Source of the DNA: an uncultured Clostridia bacterium
Lineage (GTDB): Bacteria; Bacillota; Clostridia; Christensenellales; Aristaeellaceae
DNA: 46,583 bases
Direction: 5' to 3'
Assembly: GCA_946411525.1 (NCBI GenBank)
Contig: CAMKEI010000014.1
Span: forward strand, 1-46,583
Part shown: one piece after another, positions 32,541-40,431 of the stretch
Layout of the letters: the number at the start of each line of letters is the position of its first letter
How positions within the stretch are numbered: position 1 is the first letter of the stretch
Program-made: the position numbers and the translations under genes
Notes under the pieces: generated by a model
Told to the model about the DNA's origin: nothing
What the model saw: the letters and a program-made list of their open reading frames with translations, nothing else
The model's database searches: none

Positions 32541-33104
32541 TCAGCGATCCAGTCTTTTCATGACCGGGATCAGCAGGGAGCAGATTGCGATGGCAATGAC
32601 GGTATTTGGCAGCATATAAGTTCCGTTGTACAAAATAGAATACAGGACAGGCGTCATGCCGGAAAAGCCCATGAATTCTTCAGGCATATACTGCGCATAG
32701 ACCGTTACGCCGCTGATAAAATGAATGATAAAGCGGGCAAAGCAACCGACAAGCGCGGCAACAGGAAGCAGGACATATTTCTTTTTAAAGAAACCGGCAA
32801 ATCCGACGAATGCATAGGCAACGGCATAGTCAAAAACAATGGATACCCAGCTGATCGAAATGCCGGAAGCCAGGAAATACTTCAGTGTTCCAAAGACCAG
32901 ACCGGCGCCGATCCCCCAACTCAGACCCCAACGAACAGCGAAAATTATCAGGGGGATCATTACAAAGTCAATGCTTCCTCCGAAACCGCCGAAGCCGGAC
33001 ATCACCGGGATCTTCAGATAACTCAGCGCTATGGAAAGCGCAACGCAGATGCCGCCTTCCGCCAGGCAGCGGGTATAGGACTGTTTTCTTCCGGTTTGAG
33101 ACAT
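32541..33104 (-). CDS. thiT: Thiamine ECF transporter S component ThiT
   Basis: This 187-aa six-helix S component binds thiamine for the energy-coupling-factor importer. The pattern of ThiT is visible: GGSIDFVMIPLIIFAVRWG, FGTLKYFLASG, WVSIVFDYAVAYAFVGFAGFF (split) and FIIHFISGVTVY. The assignment is strongly supported by the TPP riboswitch in its leader. GGAGG precedes the ATG. The ECF ATPase/T subunits are elsewhere. The next gene downstream, the LacI-type regulator, has its own promoter. Confidence 0.93.
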   Translation of the reverse strand: MSQTGRKQSYTRCLAEGGICVALSIALSYLKIPVMSGFGGFGGSIDFVMIPLIIFAVRWGLSWGIGAGLVFGTLKYFLASGISISWVSIVFDYAVAYAFVGFAGFFKKKYVLLPVAALVGCFARFIIHFISGVTVYAQYMPEEFMGFSGMTPVLYSILYNGTYMLPNTVIAIAICSLLIPVMKRLDR

Positions 33105-33149
33105 GTTCAGTTTCCTCCGATAAACGATTGTTTCCGGCTTGCGACATAC

Positions 33150-33208
33150 AAAAATCCCACATGCATGGCATGCGGGAAGCGGTACGGAATAATCATCTGC
33201 CGCTTCCC
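33150..33208 (-). terminator. Expression platform of the thiT riboswitch
   Basis: Two exclusive hairpins are visible. The terminator is CCCGCATG/CATGTGGG (33176-33156) followed by T5. The antiterminator pairs GGGAAGCGG (33208-33200) with CCGCTTCCC (33182-33174). The antiterminator uses the 3' end of the aptamer and the 5' arm of the terminator. Bound TPP would therefore free the terminator and stop thiT expression. Confidence 0.85.
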
Positions 33209-33283
33209 TACGGTAGGATTACCTACACAGGTTCCAAGGGTCAGGCTGCGCCCTCTCAGCCGGAAACCGGCACCCCCAGCGTC
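33199..33283 (-). ncRNA. TPP riboswitch aptamer
   Basis: The minus strand has the THI-box consensus in order: GGGGGTGCC, GGCTGAGAGG, ACCCTTGGAACCTG, GTAATCCTACC and CGTAGGGAAGCG. P1 is closed by CGCT/AGCG. It precedes thiT and binds thiamine diphosphate. Confidence 0.96.
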
Positions 33284-33306
33284 ATCGTTCGCAACGGAAC
33301 GGTGAT

Positions 33307-33334
33307 ATTATAGCATTGTTTTGCTGATTGTCAA
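33307..33334 (-). promoter_or_regulatory. thiT promoter
   Basis: On the minus strand consensus TTGACA (33334-33329) and TATAAT (33312-33307) are 16 nt apart, with the start just ahead of the riboswitch. The 150 bases between this and the next promoter (33482) hold no gene; they contain a hairpin of CATGACCG/CGGTCATG (33359-33399) with no T run. Confidence 0.85.
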
Positions 33335-33481
33335 TCCGACAGGTTTCGCGCCTGCGGACATGACCGGCAGGGCTTCATCAGCCGCCCGCAGCGGTCATGA
33401 AAACACTTGCGGACCGTCGGATGAAAACAGGAAAGAGGCAGCAGGCCTGCCGGGAAAATTGTTCTTTCACTGTTCAGCATC

Positions 33482-33510
33482 TTGACGGAAAGACAGGAAG
33501 GGAATACGAT
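33482..33510 (+). promoter_or_regulatory. Promoter of the T-box/symporter transcript
   Basis: TTGACG (33482-33487) and TACGAT (33505-33510) are 17 nt apart; the start near 33517 fits the beginning of T-box stem I. Confidence 0.7.
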
Positions 33511-33514
33511 TGCG

Positions 33515-33778
33515 GTGCGATGAAGGAGATCCAGTAGGAAACAGGGATTCCGTCCAGAGAGCCGCCGGAAGGTGCGAGGCGGCCGGAACTGTTCGTCCGA
33601 AATACTCTCCGGAGCTGAGATCTGAAACCCGGAAGGGGAGTAGGAAACCCGGGGGCGCCCGATACAGCGCAAAGGATATGTAAGTATCCGGAGGCCGTTT
33701 CCGACGGAACGGCAAAAACGAGGTGGTACCGCGATGAAATTTCGCCCTCTGTGTCCTGACGGACGCAGGGGCTTTTTT
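33515..33778 (+). ncRNA. T-box leader, probable tyrosine specifier (TAC)
   Basis: The T-box sequence ACGAGGTGGTACCGCG lies at 33718-33733 and is followed by a terminator (33744-33772, then T6). Stem I shows GATGA, AGTA (33533-33536), AGAGAG and GGTGCGAGGCGG. GGAGA (33525-33529) pairs with TCTCC (33606-33610) and GGA (33537-33539) with TCC (33596-33598). The loop strand between them is GAAATAC, so the specifier triplet is TAC (33603-33605, Tyr). The TGGT of the T-box suits a tRNA with A at position 73, as tRNA-Tyr has. Uncharged tRNA would allow read-through into the symporter gene. Confidence 0.93.
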
Positions 33779-33810
33779 CATGAGCGGCATCCCAGAAAGA
33801 AGGTTTCATT

Positions 33811-35403
33811 ATGGCAATCGGTGATCTGATCCTCAAACTCGGTATGCTTCTGGTCTTTTTCGGCGTTATGATTTTTGTGGGTTTCTACTGCAGAAAGCAT
33901 TCCACCGACGTAAACGGTTTCGTGCTCGGCGGACGGAATGTCGGTCCCTGGCTGACGGCTTTCGCCTACGGGACGTCATACTTTTCCGCTGTTATCTTTG
34001 TCGGCTATGCCGGCCAGTTCGGCTGGAAATTCGGTATTGCCGCCACCTGGGTCGGCATCGGCAACGCGCTGATCGGTTCACTGATGGCCTGGGTTATCCT
34101 CGGTCGGCGCACCCGGATCATGACACAGCATCTGTCCAGCGCCACCATGCCTGACTTTTTTGAGAAACGCTTCTCAGCGCCTTCCCTGAAAGTCGCCGCG
34201 TCCATTATCATCTTCATATTTATGATTCCTTATACAGCCTCACTGTATAACGGCCTGAGCAGGCTGTTCCGGATGGCTTTCAATATCGACTATGCCGTGT
34301 GCGTGATCGTCATGGCAGTGCTGACGGCGATCTACGTCATTGTCGGCGGCTATATGGCGACTGCCGTGAACGATTTTATCCAGGGCATCATCATGCTGGT
34401 GGGCATTGTGGCGGTTATCGCGGCTGTGCTGGGCAGTAAGGGGGGATTCATGGCTTCGCTGGAGGGCCTGTCGGCGGCAAAAGACTCGGGGATCGCAAAC
34501 GGAACGGTTCCGGGCGTCTTCAATTCTTTCTTCGGCCCCGACCCTCTGAGCCTGCTGGGTGTCGTGCTGCTCACATCCCTGGGAACCTGGGGCCTGCCCC
34601 AGATGGTCGGCAAGTTCTATGCGATCAAGAACGAAGGTTCTATTCACAAGGGAACTATTATTTCAACTTTTTTCGCGATCGTGGTTGCCGGAGGCTGCTA
34701 TTTCCTGGGCGGCTTCGGCCGGCTGTTTGCTGCCGAGCTCGGAGCGGCGGAGGGCGGAAATCCGGCGGGCGGATTTGATAACGTGATTCCAACTATGCTG
34801 CAAACGCTTTCACCGTTTCTGATCGCAATCGTTATTATCCTGGTGCTCTCTGCTTCCATGTCCACACTGTCGTCGCTGGTGCTGACCTCATCTTCCACGG
34901 TCACCCTGGATCTGCTGAAGGGACACGTGGTCAGGAACATGGATGAGAAGAAGCAACTGCTGATCATGCGGGTGCTGATCGTGGTATTTATCGTGATTTC
35001 CGCCGCGCTGGCAATTGTGCAGGCGAATTCAAGCGTCGCCTTCATCGCGCAGGCGATGGGCGTCAGCTGGGGAGCGATGGCAGGAGCGTTCCTGGCTCCC
35101 TTCCTCTACGGGCTGTACTGGAAACGGACAACAAAGAACGGCTGCTGGGCGGCAATGCTCTTCTCCTCGATCTTTATGATCATCGACATGCTGGCGAATC
35201 TGAAAGTGCTGAACATAAACCTCGGATTCCTGCAGTCGCCGATCAATGCGGGCGCCTTCTGCATGATTGCCGGGCTGATTATCGTGCCGCTGATCAGCCT
35301 GATCTCCAAAGGCCCGGGTACAGACAGGGTCAATGAAATCTTCTCCTGCTACGACCGGAAGGTCACCGTTACTGCGAAGGAATCCATCGAGACAGAGGAA
35401 TGA
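33811..35403 (+). CDS. Sodium:solute symporter (SSS family), T-box controlled
   Basis: The 530-aa membrane protein has about 13 helices and the SSS signature: GGRNVGPWLTAFAYGTSYFSA, GWKFGIAATWVGIGNALIG and YTASLYNGLSRLF. The conserved IYVIVGGYMATAVNDFIQG and the sodium-site region SASMSTLSSLVLTSSS follow. The resemblance is to the PutP branch. Such proteins import amino acids, sugars or cofactors with Na+. The upstream T-box with a TAC specifier predicts tyrosine or an aromatic precursor as substrate. GAAGG precedes the ATG. Confidence 0.9.
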   Translation: MAIGDLILKLGMLLVFFGVMIFVGFYCRKHSTDVNGFVLGGRNVGPWLTAFAYGTSYFSAVIFVGYAGQFGWKFGIAATWVGIGNALIGSLMAWVILGRRTRIMTQHLSSATMPDFFEKRFSAPSLKVAASIIIFIFMIPYTASLYNGLSRLFRMAFNIDYAVCVIVMAVLTAIYVIVGGYMATAVNDFIQGIIMLVGIVAVIAAVLGSKGGFMASLEGLSAAKDSGIANGTVPGVFNSFFGPDPLSLLGVVLLTSLGTWGLPQMVGKFYAIKNEGSIHKGTIISTFFAIVVAGGCYFLGGFGRLFAAELGAAEGGNPAGGFDNVIPTMLQTLSPFLIAIVIILVLSASMSTLSSLVLTSSSTVTLDLLKGHVVRNMDEKKQLLIMRVLIVVFIVISAALAIVQANSSVAFIAQAMGVSWGAMAGAFLAPFLYGLYWKRTTKNGCWAAMLFSSIFMIIDMLANLKVLNINLGFLQSPINAGAFCMIAGLIIVPLISLISKGPGTDRVNEIFSCYDRKVTVTAKESIETEE

Positions 35404-35421
35404 GACAGACAGCCCCATTAT

Positions 35422-35451
35422 TTGACAAAGCAAAAGCTCATATGATACTAT
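35422..35451 (+). promoter_or_regulatory. Promoter of the first DUF3048 gene
   Basis: TTGACA (35422-35427) and TACTAT (35446-35451) are 18 nt apart; the ATG at 35494 follows an AGGAGG site. Confidence 0.6.
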
Positions 35452-35493
35452 ATTTAGGGTTTACCCGATTAAGTATCAGGAGGAATACAGGGT

Positions 35494-36744
35494 ATGAAGA
35501 AAACGCTTAGTCTGATTCTGGCACTGGCGATCATGTTGAGCGCAACTGTCGCGCTGGCTGCTTCCACAGAGATCGACGGTACCGGCAAACGCAACATCAA
35601 GATCAAGGAAGCAGGACTGAACACCGATCCTCAGGAAATGATCGATCAGCACATCAGCCCCACTACCGGCAGAAATCTTGATGAAGTGGAAGTTCCGGCG
35701 GGATTTGTCGGCGCAGCCTTCTCTCTTGAATACCGGCCTGTTATGGTACAGGTTTCCAATGCAGGCGGCGGCGTGGGTGAAAGCTCCAAAGGCGATCCTC
35801 TGACGGCTCCGATCAACGCGCAGTACGCCGACGTGGTTTATGAAGCATGCCAGGCGAACACGCAGAAATACGGCGGAAGCCTGACGCGTTTTTCCATGAT
35901 CTTTTCGGACGTTGTTCCGGATTATGTCGGTTTTGTCCGCAGCACCCGTCTGACCCATGTTCGTCTTCGCCAGGAATGGGACTGCGCTTTTTGCACTTCC
36001 GGTTACAGCGAAGCTGACGTTCTGCCGGAGTGGAGAGCGATGGGACTCAAGAATCCCGCGGGCGCGAGAACAGAGGATATCGGCCTGATTTATGTCGGCG
36101 ACTTCGCCAAGTCATACAGCAAGTATGTACACCGGCTGGCTCCGGCCACCGACGCGAACAGCGAACTGTTCGAACTGGCAAATATCGTACAGTTTATTAT
36201 TCCGAAAGATCACAAAGCGGCCAATCATACCTGGCTGTTTACGGATGAGCAGCCTGAGGGCGGCGATACCGCGAAAATCGTGGACGTGAAGTTCGGCGGC
36301 GTAACAAAGACAGACAGCCGCCTGGAATACGATGATACCACGAATACTTATTTCCGTTATGTTCCGAACGGTGACGGCAGCTATACTCCGTTCCGTACGC
36401 AGGTGCTGATCAATCCGCATACAATCAAAAAAGACGGCGTGAAGATGATCAAGGCTGACGCCAAGGAATTCGGAGATCCGATCTCTTTCACCAATGTGAT
36501 CGTACAGGGCATTGTCATGCACTGGCGCGGCGGCGAGCGTCCCGATCCTGCACTGGTCGGATCCGGAAACGCTGATTACTTCATGGGCGGAAAACACTAT
36601 ACCGGCGTATGGGAACGGAAGAGCAACAACAGCCGTACAGTGTATTATGACGAGAACGGTGAGGAAATCGAACTGCTTCGCGGCAAGACGCTGATCATTC
36701 TGATGGATTACAACAATAAGAACAGAAGCGTGAAGTATGAATAA
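35494..36744 (+). CDS. Secreted DUF3048 protein, paralog 1
   Basis: The 416-aa protein has a signal peptide ending VALA-AS (no lipobox). The DUF3048 core follows: ISPTTGRNL, RPVMVQVSN, YADVVYEA, LTRFSMIFSDVVPDYVGFVR and STRLTHVRLRQEW. The C-terminal DUF3048_C part has FTNVIVQGIVMHWRGG and GSGNADYFMGGKHYTGVWER. The family includes YerB of Bacillus and acts outside the cell, function unknown. It differs from typical YerB by lacking a lipid anchor. A second copy follows immediately. Confidence 0.9.
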   Translation: MKKTLSLILALAIMLSATVALAASTEIDGTGKRNIKIKEAGLNTDPQEMIDQHISPTTGRNLDEVEVPAGFVGAAFSLEYRPVMVQVSNAGGGVGESSKGDPLTAPINAQYADVVYEACQANTQKYGGSLTRFSMIFSDVVPDYVGFVRSTRLTHVRLRQEWDCAFCTSGYSEADVLPEWRAMGLKNPAGARTEDIGLIYVGDFAKSYSKYVHRLAPATDANSELFELANIVQFIIPKDHKAANHTWLFTDEQPEGGDTAKIVDVKFGGVTKTDSRLEYDDTTNTYFRYVPNGDGSYTPFRTQVLINPHTIKKDGVKMIKADAKEFGDPISFTNVIVQGIVMHWRGGERPDPALVGSGNADYFMGGKHYTGVWERKSNNSRTVYYDENGEEIELLRGKTLIILMDYNNKNRSVKYE

Positions 36745-36764
36745 AATCCGGAAACGGATTTCCG

Positions 36765-36792
36765 GGAACCACTGTAAAGGTGGTTCCTTTTT
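36765..36792 (+). terminator. Terminator between the two DUF3048 genes
   Basis: GGAACCAC pairs with GTGGTTCC around a 7-nt loop, followed by T5. A small GAAA-loop hairpin (AAATCCG/CGGATTT) precedes it. Confidence 0.8.
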
Positions 36793-36895
36793 CTTGAAAC
36801 AGACAGCGTACCATACGACGGACAAACGTCCGGAAGCCAATGTGCCTTTTCGCGACGGGGCAAGCCGGGCAGACGGAACACCGGGAGGAAACACA

Positions 36896-38149
36896 ATGAA
36901 AAAGCTGATGATCCTGTTCCTTGCAGCCATCCTGGCACTGAGCTCAGGATCGGCACTTGCAGATCCTGTTGAAATCAACGGTCTTGATCCGAGAGATATC
37001 AAGATCCATTACGCTGACCTTAACCCGTCAGCGGATGAGATGATCGCACAGGGAATCAGTCCGACCACCGGAAGAATGCTGAGCAGGATCTCCTGTCCGG
37101 AAGGATTTGCGAACATCGCGGCGACCAAAAAGTATCAGCCGGTGATGGTGCAGATTTCCAACGCCAATAACGGAGTCGGCCCTTCCTATTCCATCGCGCC
37201 GGTAAACGGTTCCTACGCTGATGTGGTATATGAAGCCTGCCAGAGACAGGGCGGCGCAGAAACCCGTATGAGCATGGTTTTTTCAGATACGATTCCGGAT
37301 TATGTCGGCTTTGTCCGCAGCACCCGACTGACTCATGTACGTCTTCGCCAGGAATGGGACTGTGTTTTCTGCACATCCGGCTATCCAAGCACTGACGTTC
37401 CCCAGGAATGGATGAAACTGTACGGAAAGAATCCTACGTCAAAAAACAGGAACGCGAAAGACCCGGGGATCGTATATGTAGGCGACGTCGGAATCAACAA
37501 ACCGTGGAAGAAATATGTCAGGCGTCTGAAGAAAGGCAACAAAGACGCCAATACCGAACTGTTCGAACTGACTGCAATTCTGGAGAACGTCGTTCCAAAG
37601 GACTATACGCCGGCAAACCATACATGGAAATTCACAGACGAACTGCCGTCCGTCGGCGATAAGGCGGATTTCATCTATGTTACTTTCGGAGACCGGCATG
37701 ATACTGACAGCAGGCTGGAATATGACGAAGAAGATAATGTATATATCCGTTATGTGACGATGCCGAGCGGCGAAGATCTGCCATACCGCGAGTCGACTCT
37801 CATTGGAGCGGAGGATGTCAATGACAAGAAAAACGGCAAACTCACTCAATGGACCGTCGCTGAGGAACGGGTACTCGGTAATACGATCACATTCAGCAAT
37901 GTAATTGTTCAGGGCATCAAGATGAACTGGAAAGGCGGAGCCCGCCCCGATCCGGTGCTGACCGGCACGGGAAACGCGGATTACTTTATGGGCGGGCGGC
38001 ATATCGCAGGCGTGTGGCACCGGACTGATTACGACAGCCGTACGGTTTTCTACGGCCCGGACGGGGAAGAGATAGAGCTTCAGCGGGGCCGCACCCTGAT
38101 TATCCTGATGGGATACAACAGCAAATCCGCCAAAGTCAGTTATGAGTAA
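36896..38149 (+). CDS. Secreted DUF3048 protein, paralog 2
   Basis: The 417-aa paralog of the preceding gene has a signal peptide ending SALA-DP. It shares ISPTTGRML, PVMVQISNA, YADVVYEACQ, FSDTIPDYVGFVR, STRLTHVRLRQEWDC and GTGNADYFMGGRH with the first copy. By eye about half the residues are identical; the loops differ most (for example TSKNRNAKDPG). The ATG at 36896 has GGGAGG before it; the open frame reaches 36737, but that part spans the terminator. Tandem duplication is clear. Confidence 0.9.
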   Translation: MKKLMILFLAAILALSSGSALADPVEINGLDPRDIKIHYADLNPSADEMIAQGISPTTGRMLSRISCPEGFANIAATKKYQPVMVQISNANNGVGPSYSIAPVNGSYADVVYEACQRQGGAETRMSMVFSDTIPDYVGFVRSTRLTHVRLRQEWDCVFCTSGYPSTDVPQEWMKLYGKNPTSKNRNAKDPGIVYVGDVGINKPWKKYVRRLKKGNKDANTELFELTAILENVVPKDYTPANHTWKFTDELPSVGDKADFIYVTFGDRHDTDSRLEYDEEDNVYIRYVTMPSGEDLPYRESTLIGAEDVNDKKNGKLTQWTVAEERVLGNTITFSNVIVQGIKMNWKGGARPDPVLTGTGNADYFMGGRHIAGVWHRTDYDSRTVFYGPDGEEIELQRGRTLIILMGYNSKSAKVSYE

Positions 38150-38166
38150 ACTGAAACAGGCATATG

Positions 38167-38195
38167 AAAGAACTGCCGCAGGGCAGTTCTTTTTT
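38167..38195 (+). terminator. Terminator after the second DUF3048 gene
   Basis: AAAGAACTGCC pairs with GGCAGTTCTTT around GCAG, and runs into T6. Confidence 0.9.
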
Positions 38196-38205
38196 CGTTA
38201 TATTA

Positions 38206-38258
38206 TTTGTAATACTTTGTAACAAACCCTTGCTTTTTTTATATAAATAAGATAATAT
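38206..38258 (+). promoter_or_regulatory. Promoter and direct repeats ahead of the WalRK-like operon
   Basis: TTGCTT (38230-38235) and TAATAT (38253-38258) are 17 nt apart in an AT-rich stretch. Just upstream TTTGTAATAC and TTTGTAACAA stand in tandem with a 10-base period (38206-38225). They recall the paired TGTAA half-sites of WalR, though with one base less spacing than the known box, and suggest autoregulation. Confidence 0.55.
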
Positions 38259-38291
38259 TTATACAGTATTGGTTACGAAAGGGTGTTTTCT

Positions 38292-38984
38292 GTGGGAAAA
38301 AGGATCCTCCTGGTTGACGATGAACCCTTGATCCTGAAAGGCCTGAAATATACGCTGGAGCAGGAAGGTTACGAAACGGACAGCGCTATGGACGGCGAGG
38401 AAGCCCTGGCCAAGTTTGAGACGGGCGCTTTTGACCTGATCCTGCTGGACGTCATGCTGCCGAAACTGGACGGGATCGCCGTATGCCAGCGGATCCGTGA
38501 GCGCAGTGACATACCGATCATCATGCTGACCGCCAAGGGTGAGGATATGGACAAGATCCTCGGCCTGGAATACGGCGCGGATGATTATATGACCAAACCG
38601 TTTAATATCCTTGAAGTGAAAGCGCGTATCAAGACGATCCTGCGCCGTGTTGCGGGCAGTGTGCAGCAGCAGGAGCACCGCGTGATCCGCGTTCATGATA
38701 TGGAAGTCAATCTGATCAAGCGGAGCGTAACGCTGGGCGGCAGGGATATCAAACTGACCGCCAAGGAATTCGACCTGCTGCAAATGTTTGTGACGAACCG
38801 TGGTACTGTTTTCAGCAGAGAACAGATGCTCGAAACTGTCTGGAAATATGACTATGCCGGTGACGCGCGTACAGTAGACGTTCATATCCGCCGCCTGAGG
38901 GAAAAGATTGAACGGGATACATCAAAGCCTGAATTCATCTTTACCAAATGGGGAGTTGGTTATTATTTCACGGATCAGGACTAA
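38292..38984 (+). CDS. OmpR-family response regulator, WalR/PhoP-like
   Basis: The 230-aa regulator has a receiver domain (acidic pair at 9-11, phospho-acceptor Asp53 in LLDVMLPKLDG, the Thr-Ala of MLTAKGED, Lys in TKPFN) and a winged-helix effector domain (LTAKEFDLLQMFVTNRG, ARTVDVHIRRLREKIE). I chose the GTG at 38292, eight bases after AAAGGG; a GTG at 38283 would add three residues. The order regulator-kinase-GerMN lipoprotein-HtrA matches Clostridial WalRK (YycFG) loci, which govern cell-wall turnover. I put WalR as likely, not proven. Confidence 0.9.
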   Translation: MGKRILLVDDEPLILKGLKYTLEQEGYETDSAMDGEEALAKFETGAFDLILLDVMLPKLDGIAVCQRIRERSDIPIIMLTAKGEDMDKILGLEYGADDYMTKPFNILEVKARIKTILRRVAGSVQQQEHRVIRVHDMEVNLIKRSVTLGGRDIKLTAKEFDLLQMFVTNRGTVFSREQMLETVWKYDYAGDARTVDVHIRRLREKIERDTSKPEFIFTKWGVGYYFTDQD

Positions 38985-38994
38985 TTTTGCTTTC

Positions 38995-40431
38995 ATGGCC
39001 AGCATCAGGTGGAAGATCCTGCTGGCTTTTTTTCTCATTGTAGGCCTTTCTCTTCTTTTAGCCGCAACCACTCTGACAGGACTGGTCAGCGATTACCTGT
39101 TCGATCAGCGGACGCGGGACGACAGCATTAAGACTGAGAAGCTTGCCCTGGCGGCGGCTCCTCTTTTTCAATCTGTTTCCTCCAACGAACTGAACGAAAT
39201 GCTGGAGGAAAACGCCGCCTCCATGGACGGCCGCCTGATTCTGATTGATAACGACGGAAAAATCCAGTACGACACTTTCCAGAACCTGTGCGGCCAGCGG
39301 ATCCGGGTGGATGAAGCGCTGCGTGTGCTGGCAGGGAATGATACGGAAGCCTATGGAATTCACGCGCCGGGACGGGCGGTTGTTGAAGAAATGAGCGGAG
39401 AAAGCGGTGCTGATTATGTGGCATACAGCGTGCATGAGATGTCCGGATTCCAGGGAAGAATCGGCGCAGCTCTGTTCGTGAGCCGCATACAGGGCCTGAT
39501 GGATTCGCTGAATTCGGTGCGTTTGCAGCTTCTGCGGATATTTGCGATTATCGCTGTGGCGGCGCTGATTGTGGCGCTGTTTCTGAGCCGTGTTCTGACA
39601 AACCCGATCACGGCAGTGAGCCGGACCATGAGGAAGATGGGAAAAGGCGACCTGAGCGTTCGCGTACCTGTACGGGGCAGCGGCGAACTCCGGGAGCTTG
39701 CCGAGAATTACAATACCATGGCGGCACAGCTGGAGAGCCTGGACAAGACCCGGAATCAGTTCGTTTCCAACGCAAGCCATGAACTGAAGACACCGCTTGC
39801 CACAATGAAGATTATGCTGGAATCGATGATCTATCAGCCAGATATGCCGGCAGACGTCCGGGCAGACTTCATGAAGGATATTAACCACGAAATAGACCGC
39901 CTGACCGGAATCGTAACGGACCTGCTGGTGCTGACCCGGATGGATAACCGGGAAGAGATGAAACGCGGCACTGTGAACATGAGCGAGCTGACGCAGGAAA
40001 CGGTCCACCTGCTGACGCCGGCTGCCGAACAGAACCGCCAGACGCTGACAGAGGACATCCAGCCGAACCTGCTTCTCTACGGAGACCGGAGCAAGCTCAG
40101 CCAGATCCTTTACAACCTGATGGACAACGCGATCAAATATACGCCGGAGGATGGCACGATTCATGTTTCCCTGAAGCAGGAAAACGACTGCATTATCTGG
40201 CGGGTGAAAGATAACGGAATCGGTATTCCGACAAACGACCAGGAGCATATTTTTGAACGGTTCTACCGGGTGGACAAGGCAAGAGGACGGGAAACCGGCG
40301 GCACCGGACTGGGACTGAGCATTGTGAAGCAGATGGTAAAAATGCACGACGGAACGATCTCCGTTCACAGCGAGCCCGGGAAAGGATCCGAGTTTGTGGT
40401 GATGTTCCCGCAGGAAGGAGCAGCGTCATGA
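38995..40431 (+). CDS. WalK-like sensor histidine kinase
   Basis: This 478-aa kinase has TM1 at about 8-28 (ILLAFFLIVGLSLLLAATTL), an extracellular sensing domain (about 35-170), TM2 near 180-200 and a HAMP domain (ITAVSRTMRKMGKGDLSVRV). HisKA follows with the H box NASHELKTPLATMK, then HATPase with the N box LYNLMDNAIKYTPE and the G boxes KDNGIGIP and GGTGLGLSIV. No cytoplasmic PAS domain, unlike B. subtilis WalK. The ATG at 38995, ten bases after the regulator stop, is the likely start although its ribosome binding site is weak; the open frame reaches 38908. Its stop overlaps the next ATG. Confidence 0.9.
   Translation: MASIRWKILLAFFLIVGLSLLLAATTLTGLVSDYLFDQRTRDDSIKTEKLALAAAPLFQSVSSNELNEMLEENAASMDGRLILIDNDGKIQYDTFQNLCGQRIRVDEALRVLAGNDTEAYGIHAPGRAVVEEMSGESGADYVAYSVHEMSGFQGRIGAALFVSRIQGLMDSLNSVRLQLLRIFAIIAVAALIVALFLSRVLTNPITAVSRTMRKMGKGDLSVRVPVRGSGELRELAENYNTMAAQLESLDKTRNQFVSNASHELKTPLATMKIMLESMIYQPDMPADVRADFMKDINHEIDRLTGIVTDLLVLTRMDNREEMKRGTVNMSELTQETVHLLTPAAEQNRQTLTEDIQPNLLLYGDRSKLSQILYNLMDNAIKYTPEDGTIHVSLKQENDCIIWRVKDNGIGIPTNDQEHIFERFYRVDKARGRETGGTGLGLSIVKQMVKMHDGTISVHSEPGKGSEFVVMFPQEGAAS

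Noticed and set aside
33359-33399. Hairpin between the thiT and T-box promoters
   Set aside because: An 8-bp stem with a long loop and no T run. It lies outside both transcripts as drawn, so no function can be supported.
33331-33836. Three minus-strand frames of about 107-120 aa in the symporter leader
   Set aside because: They cover the T-box leader and its promoter; the RNA structure explains the conservation and the peptides look random.
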